A stretch of 64,000 bases of DNA from Heterohyrax brucei. Lineage: Eukaryota; Chordata; Mammalia; Hyracoidea; Procaviidae. The stretch's first letter is position 1; every line of letters starts with the position of its first letter. Positions 1-12,576 of the stretch are shown here, in pieces. The stretch lies in NCBI GenBank assembly GCA_028571685.1, contig CM053158.1, forward strand, positions 61,286,001 to 61,350,000, in the 5' to 3' direction. A model generated the notes under the pieces. The model did not search any database and was not told the DNA's origin. It worked only from the letters and a program-made list of their open reading frames with translations. The position numbers and the translations under genes are program-made.

Positions 1-560
1 AAAATTAAAGGAGTCATCTGGTTTTAAATGGTTTTGCCAGTCTAGTCTTTCTTAAGAGTCTGAGCTCTCTTCTACATTTTTCTTTTGTTCTATCCAGAAC
101 TGTCGATCATAACCCTGCTCAGATCAGTCACTTGTTGTAGCCAGGCACCATCTGGTATTTCTGGTTCCAGGGTTGAAGGGGCTGTGGCTTATGTAGGCTA
201 CTACTACTACAGACTTTGATTCCTCTCTGAGATTTTGGTTATCTTCTTATTCTTTTGCTGCTGACAAGTAGAGACCAACACTTGTGTCTTAGAAGGCTGC
301 TAGCAATCTTGTATGATCCCAGACACTACTGTATTATGCCAACTGACTGAGTTTTCCAATGAGACTATAATCCTAAACTTTCAAGTCTGGAGAACCAACC
401 TACAAAAGTATTTGGTTATGTCTGCACAGTATCTGCAGTTGTGTCTTCAATGAATGTATGTTCCTGCACACACATATCTGTACCTACACATGTACAAAGA
501 CACTCTACCGTTTCTCACACATGCATATGGCTGTACCTATTCATATATCTATACAACTAT
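1..560. other. Unassigned intronic sequence
   Basis: I see no gene and no repeat I can name here. The sequence is AT-rich with short CA/TA-rich stretches near 460-580. The short open frames are not supported by any recognisable motif. Confidence 0.4.
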
Positions 561-799
561 ACTTATTCATATGCAATCATACACCTCTTTTTTTGGTCTT
601 TGTTGGAGTTGTTGTCATCTTATATGTGTCAGATTCTTTAGTACAGTTATCCTTTTTTCTTGAGTGCTTGTCAGCAACATCATTTGATAATGCTGTGCAC
701 ACTATGCCCACACTCAGGGCTACTTTTCCCATCACCCAAAATAACAAGAATCTATGATCTAAAACATGCTCCCTAACCTTCCACAGTAATTACCAATAA

Positions 800-1400
800 A
801 CTGGTCTCTTTATATATATCTTCTAGCATCACCTTATAAAAATATTTGCCCTTACATGCTTATTTCATTCAGCATTATGCTCTCCAGGTTCAGTCATATT
901 ATAATGTTTAGTTGTTTCACTGTTCTTTATATGGATGCATTGTATTACACTGCATGTACCACATTTTGTTTACTGATTCATCTGCTGGTAGGCACTTAGG
1001 TTGTTTCCTTATTTTTGCTACCGTGAATAAAGATGCAATGAACATAGGTGTGCAAATCTGTTTGTGTCACACGTTTGGGTCTCTAGGGTAAACACCTAGG
1101 AGTGGGACTCCTGGATAAAAAACCCAAAAAACCAAACCTGTTGCCATCAAGTTGATTCGGACTCCTAACAACTCTGTAAAACAGAGCAGAAGTGACCCAG
1201 AGGGCGTCCAAGGGAGCAGTTGATGGGATTCAAACTACCGACTTTCTGGTTGGCAGCCAAACTCTAACCTTTGAGAAAGTGCTGTATCATTTTCCATAAT
1301 GGCTATACCATTTTAGAGGTTCACCAACAAGGGATAAGGTTCTAATCTCCTCATATCCTCACCAATATTTGGTGTTATCTGTTCTTTTGATTTGTTTGTT
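800..1400 (-). mobile_element. Old L1 (L1M-type) 3'-region fragment, split by a SINE
   Basis: Read on the minus strand this resembles the ORF2 end and 3' region of old mammalian L1: the antisense text includes the typical phrases for 'cattcagcattatg', 'attgtattacactg' and 'ccacattttgtttactg'. The similarity continues beyond the AfroSINE at 1121-1284 with 'ccataatggctataccatttt' type sequence, so the SINE was inserted into this older L1. It is heavily decayed and has no usable reading frame. The limits are approximate. Confidence 0.65.
1121..1284 (-). mobile_element. AfroSINE, minus strand, inserted in L1
   Basis: The reverse complement has the AfroSINE order: tRNA-derived head, 'aaccagaaagtcg' equivalent, middle, and a tail ending in a 'tccgaatcaacttgatggca' type sequence. 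It splits the L1 fragment around it. Confidence 0.8.
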
Positions 1401-3114
1401 TTTTCATCAGTAAGATAATAGTCTGTGTGTCTACTTCCTCAGCTGCCATTATCAAACATGATTTAATTAATTCACCATCAGTATTTTCTTGCTTCACTAA
1501 AAATGAGCCACTCAGAAACTTACTTTGATTACAGTCTCATTTTTACTTCTGTGAAGAAACTCACCAATAAAATATCTTTTTATCTTCTGACCAATACCTT
1601 CCTGAGAGTTGCAAATACTACGATAGCTCAGTCTTGTCATAATGACGTATCTGTATTCTTTTAGTACAGCTATCATGTCACTATATAACAAACATAACAC
1701 TTTGCCATCTAATTTGATACCAAAAGAATACAGTCCACTGTGTTGCAAAAACACATTTGAAGTCTACTTTTTTGCACGTTTTAACATTATAGGTATGCAC
1801 TGGGGAGGGATGGAGGGAAGGAGGAAGGGTGGGAGGAAGGGAGGAATGCTAGACACTACACGTGGGACTCTTCAATCCACAGTTCCAGTAATACTTTATT
1901 TATGGATGCTAAAATTTTAATTTCTTAGGATTTTCATGCATCATATTATTCTTAATTGGATTTTTTTTTTCAACTGTTTAAAAATGTAAAAACCACTCTT
2001 AGGTTATACTCACATAAATATACGTGGCATACTGGATTTAATCCACAGATTATAATTTGCTAACCTCTGGTGTAGCTTTCAGGGGACCGAGTAAAAGTCT
2101 ATAGTATTTAATGACTTCTAAATTCTATTTTTGTCTTATTAGTTCTTTGGACTATCAGAAACTCTTTTAAAGCTCCTCAGTGTCTCAGCTGGTATCTTAA
2201 CTAAAAATGCCTTGCAGGGAAACGCAATAGTGTCAAGCCCACTCCTCTGCACATTCCTTTCCTCTGTGCTTGCCATCCATCAAGGTCTCACCACTTTGCT
2301 ATTTCTCTTTAAAAACTTTTTGGAAAGAAGTACTTTATCCAGTTTTTCTAATTGTTCTCTGTGGGAAGATGTGTCTGATACAAACAATAAAAACATCTGT
2401 CTAACACAGCGCTTCTTTTTCAGTGGGAAAGTTCGCTATAGGCAGAGAAGGAAACAACTTTTTCCCTACTAGATTTCAAGACACATCTTACAGTTATGGT
2501 AACTACAACAGTGTGTTATTTTTACAATAAATGTATCAATGAACTGAAATGGAGACCCTAGAAACAATCTATTAATATACTCAACATCTGCTATAGACAT
2601 TTCAATAAATGATGTAGTAACAATTGATTTTCCATAAGGGAGAAAATAAAATCAGAAACTTGTATCACATAAAGCTTTGAATTAATTAAACAACTATATG
2701 TTAGGGCAAAACTACAGAAATGAACTTTTGCTTATACATCCGTAAGATGTATTTTCACGGACCCATTGGTAATGTTTCAAGTTTCTAATTTTAATCACAG
2801 CTTGAAATTCCACTGTTTCTAAGTGTAGAGCCAAAGGGTAAATACCCTAGAGTCAAAGAATTTTACCCAGTGTCTTATTGTAATCTTCAAAAGATATTTT
2901 ATGCATATGTTTGTGCTATTCTATCTCCCTATTTTACATCAAAAAGATACTTTACAATACAAAAAAAAATCACTGACCGCATCCCAAAAGTAATTTCATT
3001 TCTTTAAGTTAAAAAATTTCTTAAAAGAAAGATTTAAAAATATTTAATGGCTTTTTCTAAAACAAAAAAAAAAAAAAAACCCTGACCAAGGACATCTTCA
3101 AATTCAACTATGCT
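1401..3114. other. Unassigned AT-rich intronic sequence
   Basis: I recognise no gene here. A purine-rich GGGA/GGAA simple tract lies at about 1801-1846, and an A-run at 3063-3080 adjoins the SINE that follows. Open frames such as 2212-2472 show no family motif. Confidence 0.4.
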
Positions 3115-3314
3115 GTATCACATAAATCCATGCCATCAACTTGATTTTGATTCACAGTGACCCTGTATTACAGTTTAAACTCTTTATTACAGTCACTCTA
3201 TATTACAGGGTAGAATTTTCTCATAGGCTTTCCAAGGAGTGGCTGGTGGATTTGAGCTGCCAACCTACTGATTAGCGGTAAAGCTCTTAACCAGTGTTCC
3301 ACCAGGACTCCATG
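3115..3314 (-). mobile_element. AfroSINE, minus strand
   Basis: The antisense AfroSINE tail ('catcaacttgattttgattc') is followed by the body and by the head complement ('ccaccaggactcc') at the far end. A short internal repeat of the 'cagt.actc.ttattacag' kind at about 3170-3210 makes it slightly longer than its neighbours. Confidence 0.85.
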
Positions 3315-4015
3315 TTTTGCCACATAAATATATCAAAATCTTAATTCTCCAAAATAGAAATTTCTCATTTCCTCTTAACTTTCATCCAACCTGGCTCTCA
3401 CACCAAAATTTAAGGGTCAAATTGGCAAGGTGACAAGAACTAAATACATTAATTTCTAGGTATGGGTACACCTAATAGCATTTCAAGGTCAAATGACCTT
3501 ATCTTAGATTATCTTGCTGTATACAGACCAAGATCAAACCTTTCATTCAGCATTCTGATGAGGTAATTTATAATTCATCTTCAATGTCTTTCATGTATTT
3601 CTACATTTTAGTGAAATGATAATACAATTTTTGGTTGTACAGATGAGGCAACAGTTTAGAAGGATAGTATGACTTGGTCAAGATGTTATTCAAGATTAGT
3701 TAACAATGCCACAGGCAGGATAAAAAGTCAAGCCTCCTTATTCCCAAATCTCATTAAAAAGACAATTATGTTTTTATCTAGAAAATATTTTGATAACTTA
3801 TAAAAAATACCATCTGTACTCATTGGCTAGATATCCTTAAATTTATTAATCTAGACAGTAATTCCAAGTATACTTTCTACAACTTTCACTCTATACCATA
3901 TCCACCTCTTTACTGGTCTCCTTCTCTCAACAATGATCAAGGGGTCAATCTTCCATCTTTTGTCCTTTTTAATGTCTTCCTTTGGCAGTTTGACTTGCCA
4001 TCACTGCTAATTAGG
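3315..4015. other. Unassigned intronic sequence
   Basis: No gene or named repeat is recognised between the SINE and the L1 piece that begins at about 4016. Confidence 0.35.
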
Positions 4016-5045
4016 AACACTATGATTCCAACCCCACCATTTAGTCTCAAAGATATTTTCTCCTTAAGAACAGGTACCAGACAAGGATGCCCAGTGCCAC
4101 TACTTCTAGTCAACATTGTTCTGGAGGCTGTAGCCAGAGCAATTAGGCATGAAAAAGAAATTAGGGGCATCCAGACCAGTAAAGAAGTTAAACTATCACT
4201 ATTTGTGGATGACAAGCAGTGGACATTAAAGAATGAAATATGAACCCACCAGGTGGAGGAAGACATACAATACAGTCTGCCTCAGCATGGGACTTGAAGA
4301 ACTAGATGGTGCCTGGCCACCACCAATGATTACCTGAGGGGGTGCACCAAAATGTTATGCATACCACTTGGGAGAGTGGCACCTAAGGTCTTAACAGCTA
4401 ATAAGCTGCCATCAAAGTAGCACTGACTGGTCCCAATCCATCTAGACCAGAGCTAAACAGAGGACACCAAGGACAGGACAAAAATATGAGCCTAGCTGAC
4501 AGAAGATGCCACACAATCCACACAACCAGAAAAATCAGATAGCGCCCAGCCACCATCAATGATTGCCAAGATGAGGTGCACAATACAGAGCTCCTGATAT
4601 AGCAGGATAAACATAAGTGTGCATAACTAGAACTCTACCAAATGACCACAACTGATTGTCTGTTAGTTTGGAAGAACCCTGGCAAGTGTAGCCGCCAGAC
4701 TCTCTAATCCCAAACTGCATCCAGCAACAATGCCAGCTCCCCCAAGACTGATCTGGACTATATAAAAACTGCAGTGATCCTGGCACCAAACAAACTTCTG
4801 GGCTTAAGTAAATACATGAGAGTTGTCCGAAAAGCTCATTGCTGGAGGCAAGATGATAGCGTGAGGGGGGACAGGTCTTGATCAAATAGGAATGAGAATT
4901 TCTGGATGATAAGGGAGAATGTGGTATCACGTGAGGGTGGGGGAAGGGAGAACAGGTAGAGTACAGTAGTGGTGTGAGTACCAAATGTTACGTGGCAAAT
5001 TGATACAGACTGTATACTTGTACTTAAATCACAATAACCTTTTTT
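4016..5045 (+). mobile_element. L1 fragment: RT core joined to 3' UTR by a deletion
   Basis: The first ~220 bp encode part of the L1 ORF2 reverse transcriptase: the 'GTRQGCP' strand, a 'VLEAVARAI' helix and 'LFVDDK', where L1 normally has FADD. At about 4215 the sequence jumps to L1 3' UTR, recognisable because the same text recurs at 20750-21460 and 27590-28240 (for example 'gctgccatc...', 'cagccaccat'). The rest of ORF2 is deleted. It ends near 5045 in sequence corresponding to the L1 tail. Non-functional. Confidence 0.75.
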
Positions 5046-6020
5046 TAAAGGGAAAAATATATAACAGAATTTCAAATTCTTGTGGAATCCAGACTTTCTG
5101 GTTCTACTAAGGCTGAATGAACCACCACAAATATTGCCCTCAGATAATCTTTAACCCTGAAACTTTAAACCAAAAATATTCCCTGAAGTCTTTCTAAAAC
5201 CAACCAACAATCTAGCTTAACTAGCAAAAAAAAAAAAAAAAAAAATGTATCCTATGAGCTTTGTGCTTTATTAAAGAACTATTCATACAGGATCTGACTG
5301 ACAACAGCAACTCCAAATGCTGCACAGCAAATGTAGAGGCAAGTTGAGTTTATGTTGATGGGTGAGGAATAAATCAAAAAAGGAGGACGACAATGGCTGC
5401 ACAATTTTAAAAGTGTAATCAATGCCACTGTGTTACATGCATGCAGAAACTGCTGAACGGTACGTTTCACTGTGCATGTGTTCCACAACAACAAAAAAGT
5501 TCCTCTGTATAATTCTGCCAACACTTTTTCTGGAATTACGTTGACTATTTAGTTGGTATTATATGACTATGCTTTTGAAACTGCACACTAATGAACTTAA
5601 AAGGAAAAGTCTAAAAATCAAACATCTATAAATATTTCGTATCGTTTATAGCTAAATAAACTCAGGGTATTAAAAAAAGCCAAGAAAGAGTTGCTCAGAG
5701 GAAGATGCCTGGAGAACTGTAGAGTCACATGATGCAAGTATTCAGTAAAATACTGATGGGCAAATACATGCAAGGAACCCAAGGCTAGGAAAAGAACCAT
5801 TAGAAAGGATTAGACAGAAGCAGACCTAGCATTCCCACTGATCTGGGAACAGTGTTCACTTGTATCAGTCAGACTTGGAAAATTAATAACTCTTGGGGCA
5901 CTCAGCATAATACTCTGAAAGGTCTTTCCCCAGTGGTAAGAAATACATAGCACTAAACTAAGCAATGTTTCAAGTCTGCCTAACAAAAAGATTAATCTAT
6001 TTATAATAATTTAACTGCAC
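5046..6020. other. Unassigned sequence with a LINE-like tail
   Basis: An A-run of about 21 lies at 5226-5246. Sequence at 5390-5500 resembles the tail of old L1 3' UTRs ('caatggctgcac', 'aatcaatgccactg'). From 5520 to 6020 I recognise nothing. A short (TA)n tract is at about 6039-6051. Confidence 0.35.
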
Positions 6021-6029
6021 CCCAGAAAA

Positions 6030-6900
6030 TGCTGAAGTATATATATATATATGAAAACACAAAATACTCAGCACCCAACAGAGTAAAAATCACACTGCCT
6101 GGCATCAAAGATTACCAGGCACACAAACATGCAGAAAGCATGACTTAAAATGATAATAATCAACTGATCAAATGGACCTACATGTTAAAATTGGCATACA
6201 AAGGCATTAAAGCAGTTATAAGTATATTCCATATATTCAAAAGAATAAGTAGAGACATACAAGACATAAACAAAAACCAAATCAAACTTTGAGAGATAAA
6301 AACTGTATCTCAGATGAAAATTTTGAATGTGATTAATAGCAAGTTAGAAATTACAGGCAAAAAGGATATGGGAACATAAAAGCATAAAAACAGAAATGAG
6401 TTAAAATAATTTTTGTTCTTACGACTTCAACCTTAAAAGATGGCTGTTTAATCTTAAATAACAGTAATATACTATGGGGCTTACATAACCATTAAACAAT
6501 GACAGCAAGAGCATAACGGTAAGAGAGGGAAAATGGAAGTAAACGGAAGCACACTTTCATTATACATGAAACTATACAATACCACTTGAAGGCGACTGTG
6601 GTTAAGTGGAAGAAGACATAAACCTCAAAGCAACCACCAAAATAACAAAATAGAGTCATGCAGGAGATAAACCAACAAAAGAAATAAAATGAAAGTATAA
6701 ATGATAACCAATCTGAATGAATTTGAAAAACATAAAAGATAAGATAGCAAGCCTTAACCACACTAAATGACACGGTCTAAATACTCCAATTAAAAGGCAC
6801 AGGTTAGATTAATAAAAACAAATTAAGCAGTACAAGAAACTCACTTTATAAAACTACAGATTACTAATAAAAGAATAATTTATGCCTTTCTTACACTAGT
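6030..6900 (+). mobile_element. Old L1M fragment (5'/ORF1 side to ORF2 start)
   Basis: The sequence follows the order of an old mammalian L1: the 'ccaggcacacaaa' region, then 'ttaaagcagttataagtatattccat', and near 6840 the 'gtacaagaaactcacttta' block that corresponds to the ORF2 endonuclease segment. No frame is open. Identified by pattern memory of old L1M consensus, with approximate ends. Confidence 0.6.
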
Positions 6901-7094
6901 CAAAAGATAGAATGAATACATTATATCAAAGTAGATTTCACTGTTAAATGCAAGATTCTTTTATTGTTACTTGTGATCAAAAGAATCCTAATCAGTACCT
7001 TTTCTTTGATCAAAGTTACAAAGTTCTTTGTGTTAACTACAGCTCTTAAAATAGCCTGCCTAGTATGGGTAACAAATAGTGTGTGCTGCACGGA

Positions 7095-7288
7095 AGGAGC
7101 CCTGGTAGTGCAGTAGTTAAGCACTCAATTACTAACTAAAACATTAACAGTTCAAACCCACCAGCCATTCCATGGGAGAAAGGACACAGCAGTCTGCTTC
7201 TGTAAAGACTCACAACCATGGGGGGTGGTTCTACTCTACCCTACAGGATTGCTATGTGTTGGAATCAACTCGACTGCAACCAACTTTC
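7095..7288 (+). mobile_element. AfroSINE, long subtype
   Basis: The head 'gagccctggtagtgcagtag' is present. This copy has the longer middle with 'cagtctgcttctgtaaagac' and ends in the shared tail 'ttggaatcaactcgactg'. Confidence 0.88.
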
Positions 7289-8105
7289 GGCAAATTGCAT
7301 AGTACTATATACGCTACAGTGCTTTAGTCAGAAATGTACTGAAATTGACGAACATTCCAATTACAGTACCAGGCAGAAAATGATGAACACAGCAGCCTGT
7401 GACTACCATTCTTACAAAAGCTGCTTGCACTGTTGGTGGTGGTCGTCTGGGAACACAACTCTTGGGACTGTTACCAGTCAACAATCAACAGATTTGTATA
7501 TCTTAGGTAACTTATGGTGAATGTACGCTTTCCCTCTGCAAGTCTGGAAAAGTGTTCCTATGGGACCTTCCCCCACTAAAAACCTTGATCTTCTCTGGGC
7601 AGGAGTATCACAAACATCCTGGGCCATTATCAGGATTTTTCAATGCTGGCAAGATATGCTCTATGTGGCCCCTCGTGGAAGACAGCACATAAAGAAGTCT
7701 GTACACGGTTTCTTTCAGAGACTGCTAGTGTCTTGTCCCATTAACATCCCAACACTACGTATTCTTATTACATCACATTAATAAATCGTCACAGTAAGTG
7801 CAAATATATACTGAGTTCCATGAATTCTAACAGCAAATCTTCAGACATGGAGGTAACTTGGGCATCCCAGGCACAAATATAGAATTCAGATCAGTTAACA
7901 TTTGCTCTACCTCTGTAAATAAAAAGGGGGAGGGGCGAGATAAGAAGTACATACTTCGAGAAAATTTTTTATTTATATTGTAAAACATTAGGATAATATA
8001 AAAATTAAAACCACCACACAACACAGTTAAATAGTACTTGCAAATCACCTTACATAAAGACTCAACCTCCTTTTAAATGATGGATCATGTATATGAAACC
8101 ACTTT
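7289..8105. other. Unassigned intronic sequence
   Basis: No gene or named repeat is recognised. The open frame at 7521-7781 has no recognisable motif and I do not call it a gene. Confidence 0.35.
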
Positions 8106-8213
8106 CAAGGTATGGACATGGCGCAAGTCTGGGCAGTGTTTCGTTCTGTTGTTCACAGGGTCGCTATGAGTCGGAACTGATTCGATAGCACTTAACAACA
8201 ACAATAACAACTT
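8106..8213 (+). mobile_element. RTE-clade LINE 3'-end fragment
   Basis: The sequence 'tgggcagtgtttcgttctgt' followed by 'tcgctatgagtcggaactga' and an AAC-rich tail (aacaacaacaataacaac) is the 3' end of the afrotherian RTE LINE. The coding portion of that LINE is present at 30825-33260. The last ~40 bp before the tail are the same as the AfroSINE tail, so this piece could be mistaken for a SINE. The upstream 'gggcagtgtttcgttctg' block is not part of the SINE. Confidence 0.75.
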
Positions 8214-8320
8214 TCAAGGCATTGGGAGATGGATGGAGGTGAAGTGTGATTTTTACTATATGCTTTTAATACCAAATTACATTATATTATTAAAATTTTC
8301 TTATCTGTATTCTCAGACAA

Positions 8321-8482
8321 CCTGTTAGTTTAGTGGTTATGTGCTACAGCTGCTAACCAAAAGGTTGCCAATTAGAATCCACAGGCACTACTTAGAAACT
8401 CTACAGGGTAGTTCTCCTATGTCCTATGGGGTCGCTATGAATTGAAACAGATTCAAGGCAGTGAGCTTGGGGTTTTTTTTGG
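8321..8482 (+). mobile_element. AfroSINE
   Basis: A decayed head is followed by 'gctgctaaccaaaaggttg', the middle and 'ggggtcgctatgaattg', with a G/T-rich tail. Confidence 0.85.
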
Positions 8483-8494
8483 TATCTATGTTCT

Positions 8495-8791
8495 TAATAC
8501 AAGAAAGGTTACTTTTCTTCTCTTCTTCAGTTCTCACAGAACTAAACTGGTTTTACACAAAGACACCTGGCACAAAACCAGTAATACCATGAAACTACAA
8601 TACAGAATTGTGGCAGATGATGAGGGTAGAGAAAATATAAAAGATGATCAATTCAAAGTAGATATATTACAATGCTTTATTTTACACAGTAAGACATTGA
8701 ACATTTGATTGAGAACTACTTAAAGGCAACAGAAATGTGTTAGGGGGTTTCACATTATTTTGTTTTGAGGAGAATGAAAGAAGTAAAGGAG
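8495..8791 (+). repeat. Local duplication, copy 1
   Basis: This ~297 bp block recurs almost unchanged at 9272-9562, about 780 bp downstream, in the same orientation. Differences are few (for example 'gattgagaac' against 'gattcagaac', and a small indel in the 'tcttctcttc' run). I recognise no repeat family in it, so it is likely a recent local duplication. Confidence 0.9.
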
Positions 8792-9271
8792 ACAAGGGCT
8801 TTAAGTAAATGAAATGATTAGCATCTATAGCATGCAGAACTAAATTAATCCCTTGGTAATATCTAAATTTCCAAGAACTGTTGGTAGCACTCCCAGGGGT
8901 CTAAAGGGAAAATTAAAAGAGAAAAATCATTACCTTTCCTAAAGTGCAGATTCACAGTTTGGCACATTCTTTAGTGTAACAGATGATAAACCTCTCTCTA
9001 GACAAACCAGAACAATCTAAGAGAAATTTCAGAAAAATTAAACTTCCTGATAAAGTATACAATTAAACAATTGTGGAAATCATGTTAAATATATTAATTT
9101 AAAAATAAGAATATTATTATTCTGTCCATTAAACTACAATTTCTCAACTTCAGTACTATTTCAGCTGGGTAATTATTAGCTGTTTTTTGTGGGAGACGTC
9201 CTGTTCATTACAGGTGTATTAGATGCCAGTGGACCCTCCCACTCTGCTGCAACATCCAAAATGTCTCCAAG
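8792..9271. other. Unassigned spacer between duplicated blocks
   Basis: No gene or repeat family is recognised. It contains, at 9011-9030, a 20-base run whose exact reverse complement sits directly after copy 2 of the duplication at 9561-9580. Confidence 0.5.
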
Positions 9272-9562
9272 TAATACAAGAAAGGTTACTTCTCTTCTTC
9301 AGTTCTCACAGAACTAAACTGGTTTTACACAAAGACACCTAGCACAAAACCAGTAATACCATGAAACTACAATACAGAATTGTGGCAGATGATGAGGGTA
9401 GAGAAAATATAAAAGATGATCAATTCAAAGTAGATATATTACAATGCTTTATTTTACACAGTAAGACATTGAACATTTGATTCAGAACTACTTAAAGACA
9501 ACAGAAATGTGTTAGGGGGTTTCATATTATTTTGTTTTGAGGGGAATGAAAGAAGTAAAGGA
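9272..9562 (+). repeat. Local duplication, copy 2
   Basis: Near-identical partner of 8495-8791. The 3' edge continues directly into an inverted 20-base copy of sequence from the spacer (9011-9030), which suggests a template-switch type rearrangement rather than simple unequal crossing over. Confidence 0.9.
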
Positions 9563-9580
9563 AATTTCTCTTAGATTGTT

Positions 9581-11265
9581 CCCTGGGGAGAGAGGCAAAT
9601 TTCCTCCAACTGAAACCCACTGCATTAAACAAACTTAGAAACTGAGCTAAAACCAAAACACAGCTATACAGGTTTCTTCACTAGATGGAACTTGTCTGTC
9701 ACTGAACAGACATCAAAGCTGGAAGACATGCAGTCTTTGACAGCACATAAATGACCAGCTGCTCACATTAGCCATCCTGAAAAGCATATTCCACAAGTGT
9801 CATTATCACAAACACCACAGATACAGGAAACTCAGTAGCACAGCAAAGGTAGCATTTCAAATAAGGATTAAAAACACATATACATTACATAATAAGCCCA
9901 GAAGATTGCCTTATAAGATTTCAACAATAGACATTTAAGAATGATTGTCAGTTCTTTCAGGAAAGAATGTAAAAATAATTTTCCTTTTTCTGAGAGGTCA
10001 TTTTTAATTCAACTACTCCTCATTTCTCGGCTACTCCTCATTTACAGACTTTCTCATTATCCAACATTTCTTATTTATGATAATAGCAAAAATCTACTGT
10101 CCAACTCTTTTGCTCATTAACAGCACATTAACAAAGCAGAAGGCATGGTGGAAATAGCTACAGAGCATCCCCTCTGTTGAGAGGGTCTACAGACAGCTCT
10201 CAGATAGAAGCTATGTCACATCTCACCCATCCCTCCTGCTGTTGGGGTTGCCATGTCCAGCTGCTGCACTAAGCCAGTCTTTTCTGTGGCCACAACCTCT
10301 AGGCAAACACACAAGAAGCACCAAGACACCAGGCACCTGTGCTAGGTTCCCGCTCACATGTTGTCTGAGGCCCTGATGCTCAAAACTGCTCTGGGGTTGG
10401 TAGGGAGCACCAGGGAGGACATCTGGAAGGAATGCACAAAAGTCTGATCATATCCCAATGTAAGCCAAACCGCTTCTTTGGAACCTGACCATGCTGACAA
10501 GCAAGGACTAGGTATATCATTTACTTAGTAATTACATACCAAGTTAGATGTTCTTTTGTGACCATTCCAATTTGATATGTGATTCTAAGTTAAAGATTTC
10601 CAAATTATTACTGAAAAAAAACACACTCCAAAAATAGTTTTGTTTATAGCAGATTTCTTTTATTCATATACTTTTATCATGTCCAAATTAAAATCTTACA
10701 AAATGAGGTCTATGCTGTAGGTTACACATAAAATAGATGTTGTGATGATCAATTTCATCCTCATAGTATCAACTTTACTAGGCCATGGTTTCTTGTTGTT
10801 TGGCCAAACACTAGCTTAGTGCAATGTATGTAAACTACAATGCTGTTACTTACCATAATGTAAAGTAATCATAATTTAATCAATTTTGAAAACAGAATTT
10901 CCTTAGGATGTATTCTGCCTCCAAAAAGGTATTTTAGCAAGCTTTTTTCAACGTACTCTTCTTGTCACCTGACTTAGCAATCTTGGGAAATGTTTCTGTA
11001 GGCGTCTTCAGCCTACTGTCTGTCCCACAGATTTCAGACTTCCTAGTCCTCCACATACATGTGAGTCAACTCCTTGAAATAAGTATCTCTCTCTTTTTCC
11101 ATGTAGATGTGTATCCTCGGTTCTGTTTCTCTAGGTAACAAGTGACACAGATGCTATAGCTTTCTTCATTAAAAAAAACTGGTGTTTTCTATACAACCCT
11201 GCCCCCTCAACTTAGTCAATTTTGTCCTTCACTAGCAAATTTCATCTATGCATGCCTCTGTCTCA
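9581..11265. other. Unassigned intronic sequence
   Basis: I recognise no gene or repeat family across this 1.7 kb. The part at 10130-10520 is less AT-rich than its surroundings but has no long open frame and no splice-bounded exon that I can identify. Confidence 0.35.
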
Positions 11266-11269
11266 TAAA

Positions 11270-12570
11270 AGACTTTTTTAAGGTAATTAAGTGAAAGTAT
11301 ACAATCCAGATCAATTTTGCACACCCATCTATCTGCAGCTGCATCTACTCTCCCCATCCAGTGACAGTATATTCCTCCTTTTCACTCTATATTTCTAGTA
11401 TCCTCTTAACAAGCACTTGTCCCATGATTTCCACCCTCTTCTTTCCCATCTAGAAACCAGTAAGATAGCTTCCTATAAATGTATAAAGCCATAAAGTACA
11501 CATACCATATGCTCACACTGTGTCCCCGAGTCCAGTCCATTCTTGCCTGAAGAGTTGATGTCAGTACTGATTTCTGGTCAGGGTCAGCAGCATCCCTAAG
11601 GGCCATGTTCCCAGAGGACCCTCCAGGCTGTTGGACCACCAGTTTTGGTCTTTTAGTAGAGTTCTGGAACTGCACACAACTTTTTCTCATGTTGCCTCAG
11701 GGACTCCATACTGTGTTCCCCATCATGGCTGTCTTTGGTGGTGGCTGGGCACCATGTGATTCTTCTGGTCCCATGTTGAAAGTCTCCCATTCACATGGGT
11801 CCTTCTGTCTCCCGGGCTTTTTCTTCCTTACATGTTTGTTGTTCTCAGTTATCATCTGTTCCAGATGGGCTGAGACCATTTGGTTTACCTCAGATGGTGG
11901 CTTGCTAGCTTTTAAGACCCCAGGAGCCACTCACCAATATGGGGTGCAGAAGACTCTCCTAGCAAAAGACTAGCTATGCCAGCTAAGCCAACTGCCATCA
12001 AGCCAGTTGACCTCAATATGCCTCGAAAACATGGTCTCCAGACCCCTGTCCCTGCTACTCTGTCCTTTGAAATACTGGGTTTATGTTTCACTCCAGTTAT
12101 GCTAATTCGCTCTCTGCTGTCTGCTGTCACTCCCTTCACCTAACCAAATTTCTATCAACTGTGTAATCTATCACCAACCCTCTCCCTCCTTTTCCACCTC
12201 TGGGCATGTCAGAGTCTGTTCTTCTCTACATAAACCTATCTTTAAGTCCTTATAGCAGAGGTCTCATTTAATACTTGTCTTTTTGCAGCAGAATGATTTC
12301 ACTCAGCATAATGTCTTCTAGTTGAAACCAGGTACTGAGATGCCTCCTAAAACCATTATTCCTCTTTATTATCACATAATGTTCCATTAAGTATATGTAT
12401 GAGATGCTTCCTAAAACCATCATTGCTCTCTATCATGGCATAATGTTCCATTAAGTATATGTACCATAGTTTGTTAATCCTTTCATCTGTTGATGGGCAC
12501 CTAGGTTGATTCCATCTGTTTTCTATTGTGGACAGTGCTGCAACAAACATTCATGTGCTAAGTGACTCTT
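11270..12570 (-). mobile_element. L1 3' end (ORF2 C-terminus and 3' UTR), minus strand
   Basis: On the minus strand 12550-12356 encodes the ORF2 C-terminal stretch ('NRWNQPRCPSTDERINKLWYI'-type), matching 20270-20400 of the plus-strand L1. It then runs through the same ~1 kb 3' UTR found at 20480-21460 and 27300-28240 and ends near 11270. The region 12337-12463 holds a ~64 bp direct duplication within the ORF2 end. It is a 5'-truncated relic. Confidence 0.85.
12337..12463 (-). repeat. 64 bp tandem duplication inside the L1 ORF2 end
   Basis: The block beginning 'gagatgcctcctaaaaccat' at 12337 repeats as 'gagatgcttcctaaaaccat' at 12401. Both run through 'taatgttccattaagtatat'. The two copies differ at several bases. 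On the coding (minus) strand this duplicates part of ORF2. Confidence 0.85.
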
Positions 12571-12576
12571 ATGTGT

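Noticed and set aside
1801..1846. Purine-rich tract as a regulatory or triplex element
   Set aside because: It is an ordinary GGGA/GGAA simple repeat. Nothing else supports a function.
5279..5524. Minus-strand 81-residue frame
   Set aside because: The sequence looks like an L1 3' tail region. There is no protein motif.
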